Shown: positions 8,847 to 18,069, numbered from the stretch's first letter. The stretch is DNA of 64,000 nt from Paraburkholderia sp. IMGN_8 (GCF_038050405.1 NZ_CP150900.1:1860001-1924000), one strand, 5' to 3'. A program made the numbers and translations. Notes: a model not told the origin generated them from the letters alone.

Positions 8847-9874
8847 GAAACGCAACGCACAATCAGGCGGAAGTTATGTCGGAATTCCTTGAGCCCTCTA
8901 CGTCGAAATCAAAAGTAAAGCCGGCACGGCTACCCGCGGTTGATGAATTCTCATGGATCTGGGTCGGGCTGATCCTGCTCTTCGTTTGCAGTTCCATCGT
9001 CGCGCCGGGCACGATGACGCGAGGCTCGATCCTGGCCATGCTTCCGTTCGCCGGCATTCTTGCAATCGTCGCGACGGGCCAAACGCTGGTTATCCAGCAG
9101 CGCGGGCTGGACATGTCGGCAATCGGTATGGTTTCGCTCGCGGGCATTGTCATGGCCAGAACGGGATTCGCGTTCAATTCCATCGTCCTCGCCGTCATTT
9201 TTACGGTCTGTATCGGCGGGATCGTCGGAATCATCAACGGTGCGCTCATCTCGAGGGTCGCGATTACGCCGCTAGTGGCGACGCTTGCCGTCAACGCGCT
9301 GCTGATTGGTTGCGCGCGCTCGTTGACCGGTAACGTTCCGGTGGACGTTCCGACCGTCATGCAAACCATTTCGCACGCCCAGTTCCTTGGGCTTCCGGCC
9401 AACGTCTGGTTCGCCCTCGCGTTCGTGACGACCGCGTGGATCATTACCCGCAAGACCACGGTAGGGCGCAGGTTCGTCGCCGTCGGGGTGAACCCGCGCG
9501 CGGCCGAAGCCGCAGGCGTTGCCGTGCTGAAGTACAGGATTGGGGCGTACCTCGCGTCCGCCGTTTGCTTTTGCGCGGCGGGCATGCTGCTCGCCGGATT
9601 CATCGGAAGCGCGTCGCAGACGTCCGGTAACGACTATCTCCTGCCGGCGATCGCGGCCGTGGTGGTCGGGGGCACGCCGTTCACGGGCGGCAGAGGCAGT
9701 GTCGTTGCGAGTGCCGTGGCCGCATTGTTCATGGCGCAACTCGGTCAGCTCGTGCTGGCGCTTGGCGCAGGCCCAGCTATTCAGCTCCTCGTTCAGGCTT
9801 GCGCGATTCTTCTGGCGACAACGGTACGTCATCTACCGGAACTTCTGCGAACAATTCGCAAGTCAAGGGGGTAG
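8843..9874 (+). CDS. Ribose-type ABC transporter permease
   Basis: The 343-residue inner-membrane permease belongs to the RbsC/BPD_transp_2 family. Visible motifs are ATGQTLVIQQRGLDMSAIGM near the second helix, the conserved EAA-like region TTVGRRFVAVGVNPRAAEAAG, and VVGGTPFTGGRGSV near the end. The ATG at 8843 overlaps the TGA of the fused ATPase-permease, so translation is probably coupled; MSEF at 8876 is an alternative start. With the permease half of the upstream protein it would form a heterodimeric channel. Confidence 0.9.
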   Translation: MRNATHNQAEVMSEFLEPSTSKSKVKPARLPAVDEFSWIWVGLILLFVCSSIVAPGTMTRGSILAMLPFAGILAIVATGQTLVIQQRGLDMSAIGMVSLAGIVMARTGFAFNSIVLAVIFTVCIGGIVGIINGALISRVAITPLVATLAVNALLIGCARSLTGNVPVDVPTVMQTISHAQFLGLPANVWFALAFVTTAWIITRKTTVGRRFVAVGVNPRAAEAAGVAVLKYRIGAYLASAVCFCAAGMLLAGFIGSASQTSGNDYLLPAIAAVVVGGTPFTGGRGSVVASAVAALFMAQLGQLVLALGAGPAIQLLVQACAILLATTVRHLPELLRTIRKSRG

Positions 9875-9885
9875 TCGTTTTGTGC

Positions 9886-9913
9886 CGCGTCCGCCATGCC
9901 GCCGGCGGACGCG
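9886..9913 (+). terminator. Probable terminator after the ABC importer
   Basis: CGCGTCCGCC (9886-9895) pairs perfectly with GGCGGACGCG (9904-9913) across an 8-nt loop, 11 bp after the permease stop. There is no clear T run. It separates the importer from the porin gene. Confidence 0.55.
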
Positions 9914-10128
9914 TATTGACCAGATCTGAAAATTGCCGGTTTGTAATTAGTAATGCGATTGTTTGTTTTGTTCGATTCTGGTTTGCGCCAGAGGTCGAGT
10001 CGGGCGATTGAAAGGCCCTACGGTCTATCTGTGCTAATCAGCGGCAAGACGGCGGATTCTGCACGGTGTGGCCCGGAAAGAGGCCTTCGCTTTATCCATG
10101 GAGATTATTTTTCGTTCAGGATTGAAAA

Positions 10129-11196
10129 ATGAAAAAACTGACATTATTTGCGGCTTTGACAGCCATCGGGATCTGCAATGCGAACGCACAGAGCTCTGTA
10201 ACCCTGTATGGGCGTGTTGCGTCCGGCCTCGACTTCGTGACGAATGTGGCGACGAACGGCCAGTCAAAGAGCAATTTCCGATTCGGCAGCAATCAGTACG
10301 GGTACAGCTGGTTTGGCCTGAAAGGCGATGAAGACCTCGGCGGCGGCGTGCATGCGGTCTTTAAACTCGAAAGCCTGTTTTCGTCCGGAAACGGCCAGAT
10401 TTTTAATAACGGGCTCTTTGTCCGCGATGCGTATGTGGGCCTGGCCCACGAGAAATACGGAAGCATCTGGTTCGGCGAGGCCATGAGCCTGGCCGACGAA
10501 ACCGGCTGGTACATTGACCCGCTGGGAGAGCAGGTTGGCACCGGTATTGCCAACTTCGCGTTCGGCAGAGCGTGGGGGCCGCGATCCAACGTGGTCACCT
10601 ACAACTCACCTAACTGGGGCGGTTTCTCCTTCCGCCTTCAGGATGGTTTCGGGAACCAGGCCGGCAACTTCCGTGGCGGTCGCGAGTTCAGTGCGAGCGC
10701 ACAATACACGGCCGCCAGCTTCGCTGCGTACGGCGTATATGAAGAACTCCGCGATTCCAAGGGCAAATTTTCAGACCTGTACGCCGCGTCCCGGGTATAC
10801 ATGGCCGGTGTCACCTACACGTTGGGCCAGGTCAAGTTCTACACGGGCTATCAGCAACTGGTCTCATCCGGACAGGACACGGTCGCCACTACGTTTAACC
10901 CGTACGCCGCCACACGCAGCCAGCAGGAGTGGGTCGGCGCCTCGTATCAGGCTACCCCTGCGCTCTCGCTCCAGGCCGGCTGGTATCACGGTAACGTGAA
11001 TCATGGAGGTGGAGTGGGCAATCTCGGTGCCATCGGCACCACCTACAACCTGTCAAAACGGACATTCCTCTACCTGACCCTTGGAGCAATGTTCAACGGC
11101 AAACAGTCCGCGTTCCCGGTTGAAACGACCGATTCCCTGCCGCTGCCGGGCCACAATCAGCAAGGTGGCTACCTCGGCATCATGCACTTCTTCTGA
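10129..11196 (+). CDS. Burkholderia-type general porin
   Basis: The 355-residue outer-membrane porin has a short signal peptide (MKKLTLFAALTAIGICNANAQ) and starts the mature chain with SSVTLYGRVASGLDF. FKLESLFSSGNG, a loop-3-like acidic region and a C-terminal phenylalanine (GIMHFF) are typical. An AGGA site lies 7 nt before the ATG. It follows the importer on the same strand after a hairpin, so it may provide outer-membrane entry for the same substrate, but no conserved promoter copy precedes it. Confidence 0.92.
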   Translation: MKKLTLFAALTAIGICNANAQSSVTLYGRVASGLDFVTNVATNGQSKSNFRFGSNQYGYSWFGLKGDEDLGGGVHAVFKLESLFSSGNGQIFNNGLFVRDAYVGLAHEKYGSIWFGEAMSLADETGWYIDPLGEQVGTGIANFAFGRAWGPRSNVVTYNSPNWGGFSFRLQDGFGNQAGNFRGGREFSASAQYTAASFAAYGVYEELRDSKGKFSDLYAASRVYMAGVTYTLGQVKFYTGYQQLVSSGQDTVATTFNPYAATRSQQEWVGASYQATPALSLQAGWYHGNVNHGGGVGNLGAIGTTYNLSKRTFLYLTLGAMFNGKQSAFPVETTDSLPLPGHNQQGGYLGIMHFF

Positions 11197-11326
11197 GTGC
11201 AATTGGTGACCTTGACGCGCGACCGGCAGTCAATCGGCGCGACGTTCGCAAGGTAACGATCCGGGGCGCCGGCATGGTCTGTCATGTGGCGACGTCCCCG
11301 GTCGATCAACCCACGCGGGTGCGGGT

Positions 11327-12292
11327 TCACGAACCGCTACCCGACTGCAGTCTCTCCGTAAGAAACGTGCCGATGGCATCGAGAGTCTGTGTCGAGGCCT
11401 TCAGGGTCCCGACACTGCCATAGAATCCGTGTGGCATGCCCATCCAGACATCGACTCGTGCATCGACGCCCGCGGCGACAGCGCGCTGGACGTATAGACG
11501 CGAATCGTCCAGGAGTACTTCGTCGTTTCCCACGTGAACGCGGACGGGCGGCAGGCCGGTCACGGGCGCGTGGAGTGGCGAAGCCAGTGGATGTTTGGGG
11601 TCAGCGTCTCGCAAGTAGGTATGGACGAGCTCCGATGCCTGCGCGCGCGTGAAAATTGGATCGGCATCCGCGCGCGATTCGTACGTCGGGCCGGAGAGCG
11701 TCAAATCCGTCACGGGTGACAACGCGACCGCGCCCACAAGTGTCGCCTTCGCGGCGACTTCTCCGCTGGCGATGCGCGACGCGAGGATCAGGGCAAGATT
11801 GCCGCCCGCCGAGTCGCCGGTAACCGCGATCCGGGAAATGCCGCTCTCGTCGAGCCCAAGATAGCAGGACAGCACGTCATCCACTGCAGCGGGGAAAGGA
11901 TGTTCGGGCGCCAACCGATAATCCGGCACGAAGGCCTTTACGCCGCTCCTCGCGGCGATTTGGGCGACAAGGTGACGGAATGCGTTGGCGGATCCAAAGT
12001 GAAACCAACCACCGTGCAAATGGAGTATCGCTTCGTCAGGCCGACTATTTTCAGGTTTGACCCAGAGCCCAGGAATGCCGCCGACCGAGCCGGATTCGAA
12101 CGTCACGCCCTTGTGCGGCGATACACGTTCCATCATCGCATCGAACGCGCCACGCCACTCGATTCCCAACCGCATGCCTTTGTCGGAACGGGTCATGGCG
12201 CGCATTGCCTCAGTGATCTTCCCGTCTTCAGGATCAAGCGGGTGTGTCACGACGAAGGTGCTCGACAGATTGCCGGTGGATGAAGTTTGCAT
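11327..12292 (-). CDS. Alpha/beta hydrolase, hormone-sensitive-lipase (HSL) family
   Basis: The 321-residue protein has the oxyanion motif as HLHGGWFHFGS (HGGW variant) and the nucleophile elbow VTGDSAGGNLAL. Asp and His of the triad are likely in VHVGNDEVLLDD and GMPHGFYG. The start at 12292 is supported by AGAGGA 7 nt upstream; a longer frame to 12361 lacks a ribosome site. It probably hydrolyses a carboxylic ester or lactone in the cytoplasm. It faces the porin convergently. Confidence 0.88.
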   Translation of the reverse strand: MQTSSTGNLSSTFVVTHPLDPEDGKITEAMRAMTRSDKGMRLGIEWRGAFDAMMERVSPHKGVTFESGSVGGIPGLWVKPENSRPDEAILHLHGGWFHFGSANAFRHLVAQIAARSGVKAFVPDYRLAPEHPFPAAVDDVLSCYLGLDESGISRIAVTGDSAGGNLALILASRIASGEVAAKATLVGAVALSPVTDLTLSGPTYESRADADPIFTRAQASELVHTYLRDADPKHPLASPLHAPVTGLPPVRVHVGNDEVLLDDSRLYVQRAVAAGVDARVDVWMGMPHGFYGSVGTLKASTQTLDAIGTFLTERLQSGSGS

Positions 12293-12836
12293 GGTCAGTT
12301 CCTCTAACCGGATAGATTGTTCGTCATGCCAATCACTGCCGCTGCTCATCGCTATCGACAACGGCGCTCGCCGGCAGCAGCGGATCAGTTGAAATCATAG
12401 ACGTCATTTGGCCATTGGGGCAATGAAGTGACAAGTCGCGTAAATGAGAAGCTTCGTTTCGCGCGTAGAACGATTTGCATCCGTCAGGAGGTGGTGCGTT
12501 GCGGCGATGAACTGTCCGAATATCCGTTGGAGGTCAAGCCGCGCGACGCGTGACTCGACCGATAGCCAATGACGTCGTCGATGGCGCCACACGGTGTCAC
12601 GCTGGACTGGGCCACGGCCGGCGCGCAGGCGAACACAGTTGGCGCAAAACCCGGAAGGGAATGAACCCCTTGCGGACTCCGTGGGAAATCTCATATCCTC
12701 CCCGGAATATTTATTCTATATCGCATAAATTGATGACGTATAATTGGCGATGGAATTACCCGGGGCGCTTCGCGCAGGCAATGCTTCACATCGGCAGTTG
12801 TGATGGACCCAATCATCATCAAGGAGACGATTCACG
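12293..12836. other. Intergenic region without a recognisable gene
   Basis: This divergent space between the esterase and an NTF2-like gene holds no coding frame I recognise. The stretch 12700-12760 is AT-rich (CTATATCGCATAAATTGATG) and probably holds the promoter of the downstream gene. It only loosely resembles the TATCGAATGATG part of promoters A-F and lacks TTGACTT at the right spacing. Confidence 0.4.
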
Positions 12837-13220
12837 ATGTTGTTGACGCAAACACCCACAGCAGCAATCGAGTTTGTTTCAAAGGTTTATGAAGCGATCG
12901 ATTCGATGGACGAGCAGGGATTCGCGAACTGTTTGACCGAGAACTGTACCTTCGTCTTTGCGAATAGCGATCCTGTCATCGGTCGGGCAAATGCTGCTGC
13001 GGCTTCACAGAATTTCCTGAATCAACTTGCGGGCATCAAGCATCAACTCCTCAACGTATGGGCGTTCGAGGATGTCATTGTTTCGCAAATATCGGTGACT
13101 TACACACGCAAGGACGGGTCGACACTGACGATTCCGGCCGTGACGATCTGGAAGTTGCAGGACAGGTTGATTGATGAATGCCGCATCTACGTCGATATTT
13201 CTCCGCTGTTCGCGAGTTGA
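12837..13220 (+). CDS. NTF2/SnoaL-like small protein
   Basis: The 127-residue protein fits the cone-shaped NTF2-like fold: an N-terminal helix pair (AAIEFVSKVYEAIDSMDEQG), LTENCTFVFANSDPVIGR, and a C-terminal sheet ending VTIWKLQDRLIDECRIYVDI. AAGGAG lies upstream of the ATG. Relatives include ketosteroid isomerase, limonene epoxide hydrolase and SnoaL cyclases, so an isomerase or hydratase role is possible. It sits 16 bp before an SDR gene and the two are probably co-transcribed. Confidence 0.75.
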   Translation: MLLTQTPTAAIEFVSKVYEAIDSMDEQGFANCLTENCTFVFANSDPVIGRANAAAASQNFLNQLAGIKHQLLNVWAFEDVIVSQISVTYTRKDGSTLTIPAVTIWKLQDRLIDECRIYVDISPLFAS

Positions 13221-13236
13221 TCTACGGGGCGAAGAA

Positions 13237-14004
13237 ATGAATCGCGATCTCGAAGGAAAGACCATCATCGTCACCGGCGGCGGTTCGGGTATCGGGCGTG
13301 CAGCGGCGCTGGCATGCTCCGTGGCGGGGGCCCGCGTTGTTGTCGCGGATATTGTTGGTGCGGCGGGAGAGGAGACAGTCTCGGCGGTTCGACGCGCAGG
13401 CAGCGATGCAATCTTTGTAGCAACGAACGTAGCCGATGAAGAGCAGGTCGAAGCGCTCGTGGCTGCGGCATTGCGCAAGTATGGGCGGCTCGATGGCGCA
13501 TTCAACAATGCCGGCTTTTCCCAGACGAACGTTCTGCTACACGAACTGACTGCCGAGCAATGGCGCCGAATTCAGTCAGTCAACTACGACGGCGTGTTCT
13601 TTTGCATGAAGCATGAGATACGTGCCATGCTGCCGACGGGTGGCGGCTCCATCGTCAATACTTCCTCCACGCTGGGCCGCGTGGCGGTGCGCAGTGCGGC
13701 GGACTACTGTGGCTCCAAGGGCGGAGTACTAGGGGTGACAAAAGGCGCAGCGGCCGACTACGGCGACAAACATATCCGCGTCAACGCCATCCTCCCGGGC
13801 GCGGTGGACACGCCAATGGTTCACGCGTTGGTGTCCGATCCGCAATTTGCCGATTTGATCGAGAAGCTTCGAGCCAGTCACCCGCTGGGAAGAATCGGCG
13901 TTCCGGAGGAGATTGCTGCCGCCGCCGTTTGGCTTCTTTCGGATAAGGCATCCTTCGTGACGGGAGCCGAGTTGGCGGTCGATGGGGGATTCCTCGCCAT
14001 TTGA
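13237..14004 (+). CDS. Short-chain dehydrogenase/reductase
   Basis: The 255-residue classical SDR shows the cofactor motif VTGGGSGIGRA, NNAG (residues about 89-92), the catalytic Ser in VNTSSTLG and YCGSKGG as the YxxxK site, and ends with GAELAVDGGFLA. The ATG at 13237 follows a GAAG site; the frame is open upstream to 13171 but overlaps the preceding gene. It probably oxidises a secondary alcohol with NAD(P). It lies between an NTF2-like gene and the second MarR gene. Confidence 0.9.
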   Translation: MNRDLEGKTIIVTGGGSGIGRAAALACSVAGARVVVADIVGAAGEETVSAVRRAGSDAIFVATNVADEEQVEALVAAALRKYGRLDGAFNNAGFSQTNVLLHELTAEQWRRIQSVNYDGVFFCMKHEIRAMLPTGGGSIVNTSSTLGRVAVRSAADYCGSKGGVLGVTKGAAADYGDKHIRVNAILPGAVDTPMVHALVSDPQFADLIEKLRASHPLGRIGVPEEIAAAAVWLLSDKASFVTGAELAVDGGFLAI

Positions 14005-14242
14005 TGCTGCTGTGCGCTTGATGCGGCCGTCCTGTCACTCATGGACGGGCGGCCCACGGAACTCTCCGGACATTCGGGCGTGCCGTTGCTGCAGCCGAAG
14101 CCGTATTCGCGGGTCTCAGTCGTTTCTCCTCCCGCCGTCCATAGAGGCCGTGCTAAACCTGTTGTATGATTTCTCTTTGGTTGAATCAATTTGAACAGAT
14201 AGTACCGACCGATGGCTCGATGCCATGCTGAGGAATGAGTGA

Positions 14243-14782
14243 ATGCCCAAATCCAATTCGTCTGCAGTCAAGGCAGCCACCACCGCTCCGAAGTTAGTAG
14301 AGGCAACAACGAAGAGACCATCAGATGTATTTGATGATCGCGGCAGAACCATTCCGTGGATCGCGCGAACGGTACACCGACTTTACGATGCTCAAGCGCA
14401 GAAGCTCCTCGACAGGGAAACTATTCCGATTGCGTACTGGTACTACCTTCGTGTACTGGCCGAACGCGGCGAGATCAATCAACTCGAGCTCAGTAAGCGC
14501 GTGGGCATCGCGTCGACGACCGCGGTACCCGCGCTCGACTATCTGGAAAAGCGCGGCCTGGTGAAAAGGGTGCGCGATCCAAACGACAGGCGAAAGTATT
14601 TCGTCAAGCTACAGGACGAAGGCAAGCGCCTCGTCGACGAAATGCTGCCCGAGCTTACCGACATGATTTCGGTGTCACTCGAGGGAATCTCGCAGAAGGA
14701 CATGCGCGTCTTCTGGAAGGTCATGCACCAGATCGAAGCAAACCTGTTTCAGATGGCCCAAGGCGACACGGTCGTCGACTGA
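14243..14782 (+). CDS. MarR family transcriptional regulator (paralogue 2 of 3)
   Basis: The 179-residue regulator has the same length and nearly the same core as the MarR at 2714: RTIPWIARTVHRLYDAQAQK, then NQLELSKRVGIASTTAVPAL and the wing RDPNDRRKYFVKL. The ATG has GAGGAATGAGTGA upstream. Unlike its two paralogues it is not divergent from a conserved promoter; the 238 bp before it show only a pseudo-palindromic TTGAATCAATTTGAACAG at about 14180. It may arise by duplication and recognise the same or a related operator. Confidence 0.9.
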   Translation: MPKSNSSAVKAATTAPKLVEATTKRPSDVFDDRGRTIPWIARTVHRLYDAQAQKLLDRETIPIAYWYYLRVLAERGEINQLELSKRVGIASTTAVPALDYLEKRGLVKRVRDPNDRRKYFVKLQDEGKRLVDEMLPELTDMISVSLEGISQKDMRVFWKVMHQIEANLFQMAQGDTVVD

Positions 14783-14906
14783 CTGATCGCGAGCGTCGAC
14801 CGCAGCGAAGACTCTGCACTCGGGTGATTGACGACCGATGCGTATGCAGTGCCGCTTTCGAGAACCAGATTTTGCGGTGCGCTGCCTGATTCCGGCAGCG
14901 GAGCTA

Positions 14907-16652
14907 TCAGGTTTGAGCAATATTCTGGGCCGCCGAAGAAGCGGCCATGGAAGCAGGGCCGGCCCCTGACTGACTAAGCTTTGCCAGCGCCATTGCGGCC
15001 AGGTAACCAAACGTGATCGCCGGTCCCAGTGTAATGCCTGCACCGATGTAGTGGCCGCCAACAGGCGAGTTCATGTCGTTGCCGCATGCAAAGATGCCGG
15101 GAATCGGACGGTCGTTGTTGTCCAGGACTTCGCCGTTGGGGCCCGTCACGAGACCGCGGCTGGTGCCGAAGTCTCCCGGCATCAGCTTGACTGCATAGAA
15201 CGGTCCCTTCGCGATCGGGCCGATACACGGGTTCGGGGTGTGAGTGGGGTCGCCTTTGTAGGTGTTGTAGGCCGACGCGCCCTTGCCGAATTCCTCGTCG
15301 ACCCCGGTCTCCGCGAAGCGGTTGTTGCGTACAACGCTGCGCGCGAGCCCGGCGGCATCGATGCCAGCCTTGGCGGCGAGCTCCGCGAGTGTCTCGCCGC
15401 TATAGAGATAGCCCGACTCCTCATAGCGACGCAGCGACATGCCCGGCAGGATGACGCCAATGCCGTACTTCTTCACGGCTGCTGCGTCGGCGACCAGAAA
15501 CGCAGGGATCGCGCCGGCGTCGAACATTCCCTGGGTGAAGGCGTGGTATGACGCGGCTTCATTGGTGAAGCGATTGCCTTCCTTGTTCACTGCAATGAAA
15601 CCGGGCTTGGGCCGATCCAGCATGAAGTGACCCCACAGCGTATTGCCTTTTTCATTCCGGTATTGCGAAATCGGCACGTAGTAACCCGTGTCGCGCGCGT
15701 TGTGATCGAGCCGGCCGCCGACTGAAACTCCGAGTCGAATTCCTTCGCCGACATTGCTCGGCAAGCCGAGGCCGAGTCCGACCGTCGGCTGACGAGAATG
15801 CTCGCGGCGCATTTCGAGGTTACCGCTGTAGCCGCCGGTCGCAATAATGACGCCGCGGTGTGCGCGTACGCGAGACGTGCGGCCATCGCGCGTCACTTCG
15901 GCACCGATCACGGCGCCATTCTCGGTGATGAGCCGCGTTGCATGCGCGCCAAGCCAAACCGGAATCTGCTCATCGAGGATCGTCTTGTACAGGCGCGCAA
16001 TGAGCGCATTACCGCCCACGAGGCGGGTGCCGCGATGATAGCTCAGGCGGTCTTTGCCGTAGCGCAGGAAGCGCTTCACGACATGCGAGAACGACTTGAA
16101 CGAGCGCGTGAAGGACAAGAAGTGGTTCAAATCCAGAAGGTCGAGCATCATGCCGCCAAAGGGAGCGAATGCCGGCAGCGGTGCCCGCAGGTCCTTAAAG
16201 CGCGGACCGAGCAAGCGCCCGTCGAACTCGAGCGGGGCGTGAGCCCGCCCGAACATGCCGCCATCGGACTCCGGATAGTAGTCCGGATAATGGACCGCCA
16301 TCACCTTGAGTTCGGAATGGCCGACCAGATAGTCCAGTGCGACCCGGCCCTGGGTGATGTAGCTTTCCTGAAGCGGACTACCCACGGTGGTGCCGACAGT
16401 CGCCGCAAAGTATCGACGTGCTTTCTCGATGGAATCCTGAAAGCCCGCCTCCTGCATCGGCGTGCTATCTACGAACCACATCATGCCGACCGACCAGGCG
16501 GAGGTGCCGCCAACCTGGTCCGTCTTCTCCAGCAGGAGCGGCTTGAGCCCCTCGTTTTTCGACACAATGGTCGCCGACATGCCGCCTGCACCCGCTCCCA
16601 GAATAATGACGTCGACCTCGAAATCCCAGCTTGCCGTCATATCAGTACCCAT
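14907..16652 (-). CDS. FAD-dependent dehydrogenase, KstD/fumarate-reductase flavoprotein type
   Basis: The 581-residue flavoprotein begins with a dinucleotide-binding motif (DVIILGAGAGGMSATIVS) and KTDQVGGTSAWSVG. It ends with GIFACGNDMNSPVGGHYIGA and LGPAITFGYLAA, as in 3-ketosteroid delta-1-dehydrogenases and related enoate reductases. Such enzymes introduce or reduce a C=C next to a carbonyl in a ring. The start at 16652 has AGGAC 8 nt upstream. It is expressed from promoter D and is divergent from the third MarR. Ring desaturation of an alicyclic ketone is a plausible role; the substrate cannot be read from the sequence. Confidence 0.87.
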   Translation of the reverse strand: MGTDMTASWDFEVDVIILGAGAGGMSATIVSKNEGLKPLLLEKTDQVGGTSAWSVGMMWFVDSTPMQEAGFQDSIEKARRYFAATVGTTVGSPLQESYITQGRVALDYLVGHSELKVMAVHYPDYYPESDGGMFGRAHAPLEFDGRLLGPRFKDLRAPLPAFAPFGGMMLDLLDLNHFLSFTRSFKSFSHVVKRFLRYGKDRLSYHRGTRLVGGNALIARLYKTILDEQIPVWLGAHATRLITENGAVIGAEVTRDGRTSRVRAHRGVIIATGGYSGNLEMRREHSRQPTVGLGLGLPSNVGEGIRLGVSVGGRLDHNARDTGYYVPISQYRNEKGNTLWGHFMLDRPKPGFIAVNKEGNRFTNEAASYHAFTQGMFDAGAIPAFLVADAAAVKKYGIGVILPGMSLRRYEESGYLYSGETLAELAAKAGIDAAGLARSVVRNNRFAETGVDEEFGKGASAYNTYKGDPTHTPNPCIGPIAKGPFYAVKLMPGDFGTSRGLVTGPNGEVLDNNDRPIPGIFACGNDMNSPVGGHYIGAGITLGPAITFGYLAAMALAKLSQSGAGPASMAASSAAQNIAQT

Positions 16653-16823
16653 AGCGCTTGTCCTGTTTGAGAGGTCCCGGAAGGTATGCCGGGACATTGC
16701 CGGCCAGTGCACGCGCCATGTACGATAGGCCGGCCATCCTGTCGATCAACGCTGGCGGGTCCGCGCTGCAGCGGGGCGCGTGCACATCCATTTTGCGCAT
16801 GCTGTATAATCCTCGCGAAGCGG

Positions 16824-16917
16824 ATTATCTTCAAAGAGATAATGCTTTGTAGTATCGATTTATATCGAATGATGTGTTCTAGGGTGAACAAAGTCAAGAG
16901 TTCCAGGGAATTCCCTG
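16824..16917 (-). promoter_or_regulatory. Conserved promoter D, reading toward the flavoprotein
   Basis: Minus-strand order: perfect 14-bp palindrome CAGGGAATTCCCTG (16917-16904), TTGACTT (16897-16891), 16 nt, CATCATTCG (16874-16866), ATATAAAT, and the palindrome ATTATCTCTTTGAAGATAAT (16843-16824). This copy has the most symmetrical operators. A TATAAT at 16805-16810 on the plus strand could serve the divergent MarR gene. Confidence 0.8.
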
Positions 16918-16994
16918 TATCGAGAGCATGACGCTTGCTGCACATGCCTGGTTCGTGCGTTGCCGGCCGTGTGGCCCCAGTTGAGGAATAGCCA

Positions 16995-17525
16995 ATGTCA
17001 AAATTGAGTTCGAATGCAATGCACGATGCGCTCGAGGGGCTGGACGTGCCGGGCGGTCAGCGCTCAGACGTTTTTGACGACCGCGGCCGAACCGTGCCGT
17101 GGATGGCACGCACGATATACCGTCTCTACGACGCCCAAGGCCAGAAGCTGCTGGACAAGGAGGGCGTTTCGGTTGCGCACTGGTTCTATCTTCGGGTTCT
17201 GGCCGAACGTGGCGAGATGAACCAGCTCGAACTCAGCAAGCGGGTCGGCATTGCATCGACCACGGCCGTACCGGCGCTCGATAGCATGGAAAAGCGCAAT
17301 CTCGTGCGACGCACACGCGACCCCAAGGACAGAAGAAAATACTACGTCAGCCTGCAGGATGAAGGACGACGCCTTGTCGACGAAATGCTGCCTGAGCTCA
17401 CCGAGATGATTTCGGCTTCGCTCGAAGGCATCTCGGCAAAAGATCTCCGGGTTTTCTGGAAAGTCATGCACCAGATCGAAGACAACCTGACCCAGATGTC
17501 TCAGGGCGACTCCGTGATCGACTAG
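16995..17525 (+). CDS. MarR family transcriptional regulator (paralogue 3 of 3)
   Basis: The 176-residue regulator is highly similar to the MarR proteins at 2714 and 14243 (RTVPWMARTIYRLYDAQGQK, NQLELSKRVGIASTTAVPAL, RDPKDRRKYYVSL). The start is preceded by GAGGAATAGCCA. It is divergent from the flavoprotein, with promoter D between them, mirroring the MarR1-molybdoenzyme arrangement. That arrangement makes it a good candidate for autoregulation through the D operators. Confidence 0.9.
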   Translation: MSKLSSNAMHDALEGLDVPGGQRSDVFDDRGRTVPWMARTIYRLYDAQGQKLLDKEGVSVAHWFYLRVLAERGEMNQLELSKRVGIASTTAVPALDSMEKRNLVRRTRDPKDRRKYYVSLQDEGRRLVDEMLPELTEMISASLEGISAKDLRVFWKVMHQIEDNLTQMSQGDSVID

Positions 17526-17603
17526 CTGCCGGCCGGTCGTTGGCACGACGACGACGTCGTTGGGAGCATTGCTGATCGTCGTGCGGCCAACGGCGGCGCG
17601 CGC

Positions 17604-17840
17604 TCACGCCACGCGCATGGACGGGCGCTCCCGGCATGGCGGGAAAATACACCAGAGTCCGTCCTTGTGGCGAAAGAAGAACATGGCCGCGGTTCCGGCG
17701 GCCCTGCGTGCTTCGACGCACACGTAACATTGCCGCCTCGCACGCTGGTTCTTGAATTCGACCACATGCACCGTGTCCATCGAGGTGGGAGCAAGCCAGT
17801 GTTCCACCATCGAGTGCAACGACTTTCCTGCGCTAGCCAT
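17604..17840 (-). CDS. Small hypothetical protein, 78 aa
   Basis: The gene is supported by a strong AAGGAG site 6 nt before the ATG and by codon use like its neighbours. The protein has four cysteines, two close together (QCYVCVEARR), and the aromatic segment AAMFFFRHKDGLWCIFPP. I do not recognise the family. It lies after the dehydrogenase at 18070 on the same strand, 229 bp downstream, with a hairpin between them, so co-transcription is uncertain. Confidence 0.55.
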   Translation of the reverse strand: MASAGKSLHSMVEHWLAPTSMDTVHVVEFKNQRARRQCYVCVEARRAAGTAAMFFFRHKDGLWCIFPPCRERPSMRVA

Positions 17841-17886
17841 GATCTTCTCCTTATCACGCTCGCCTTGATCGCGTGACTACAACCAA

Positions 17887-17940
17887 CTGACCGGCCTCGC
17901 TCACTAAATGGACGTTCACGTCCGCCGCGAGGCCAGTCAG
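17887..17940 (-). terminator. Long hairpin between the dehydrogenase and the 78-aa gene
   Basis: CTGACCGGCCTCG (17887-17899) pairs with CGAGGCCAGTCAG (17928-17940) with one mismatch, and a smaller GGACGTTCACGTCC stem lies in the loop. It probably ends or attenuates the operon coming from promoter E. Confidence 0.4.
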
Positions 17941-18069
17941 GACCAACACCTGCAACCTGCCTGCATCGCTTGGCGCCCAGCCCCGGCCGACCATGGTTAG
18001 GATGGGCGCATACTCCTGTCTACGCGTGTCATGTGCGAGTGCGGCGCATACGAGAGCCGCACTCACTTG

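Noticed and set aside
12404..12694. 96-residue minus-strand frame in the 12.3-12.8 kb gap
   Set aside because: No ribosome site, Arg-rich composition and no recognisable motif.
16805..16810. TATAAT as a firm promoter for the third MarR gene
   Set aside because: The -10 is perfect but no good -35 lies at 16-18 nt, so I mention it only as a possibility under promoter D.
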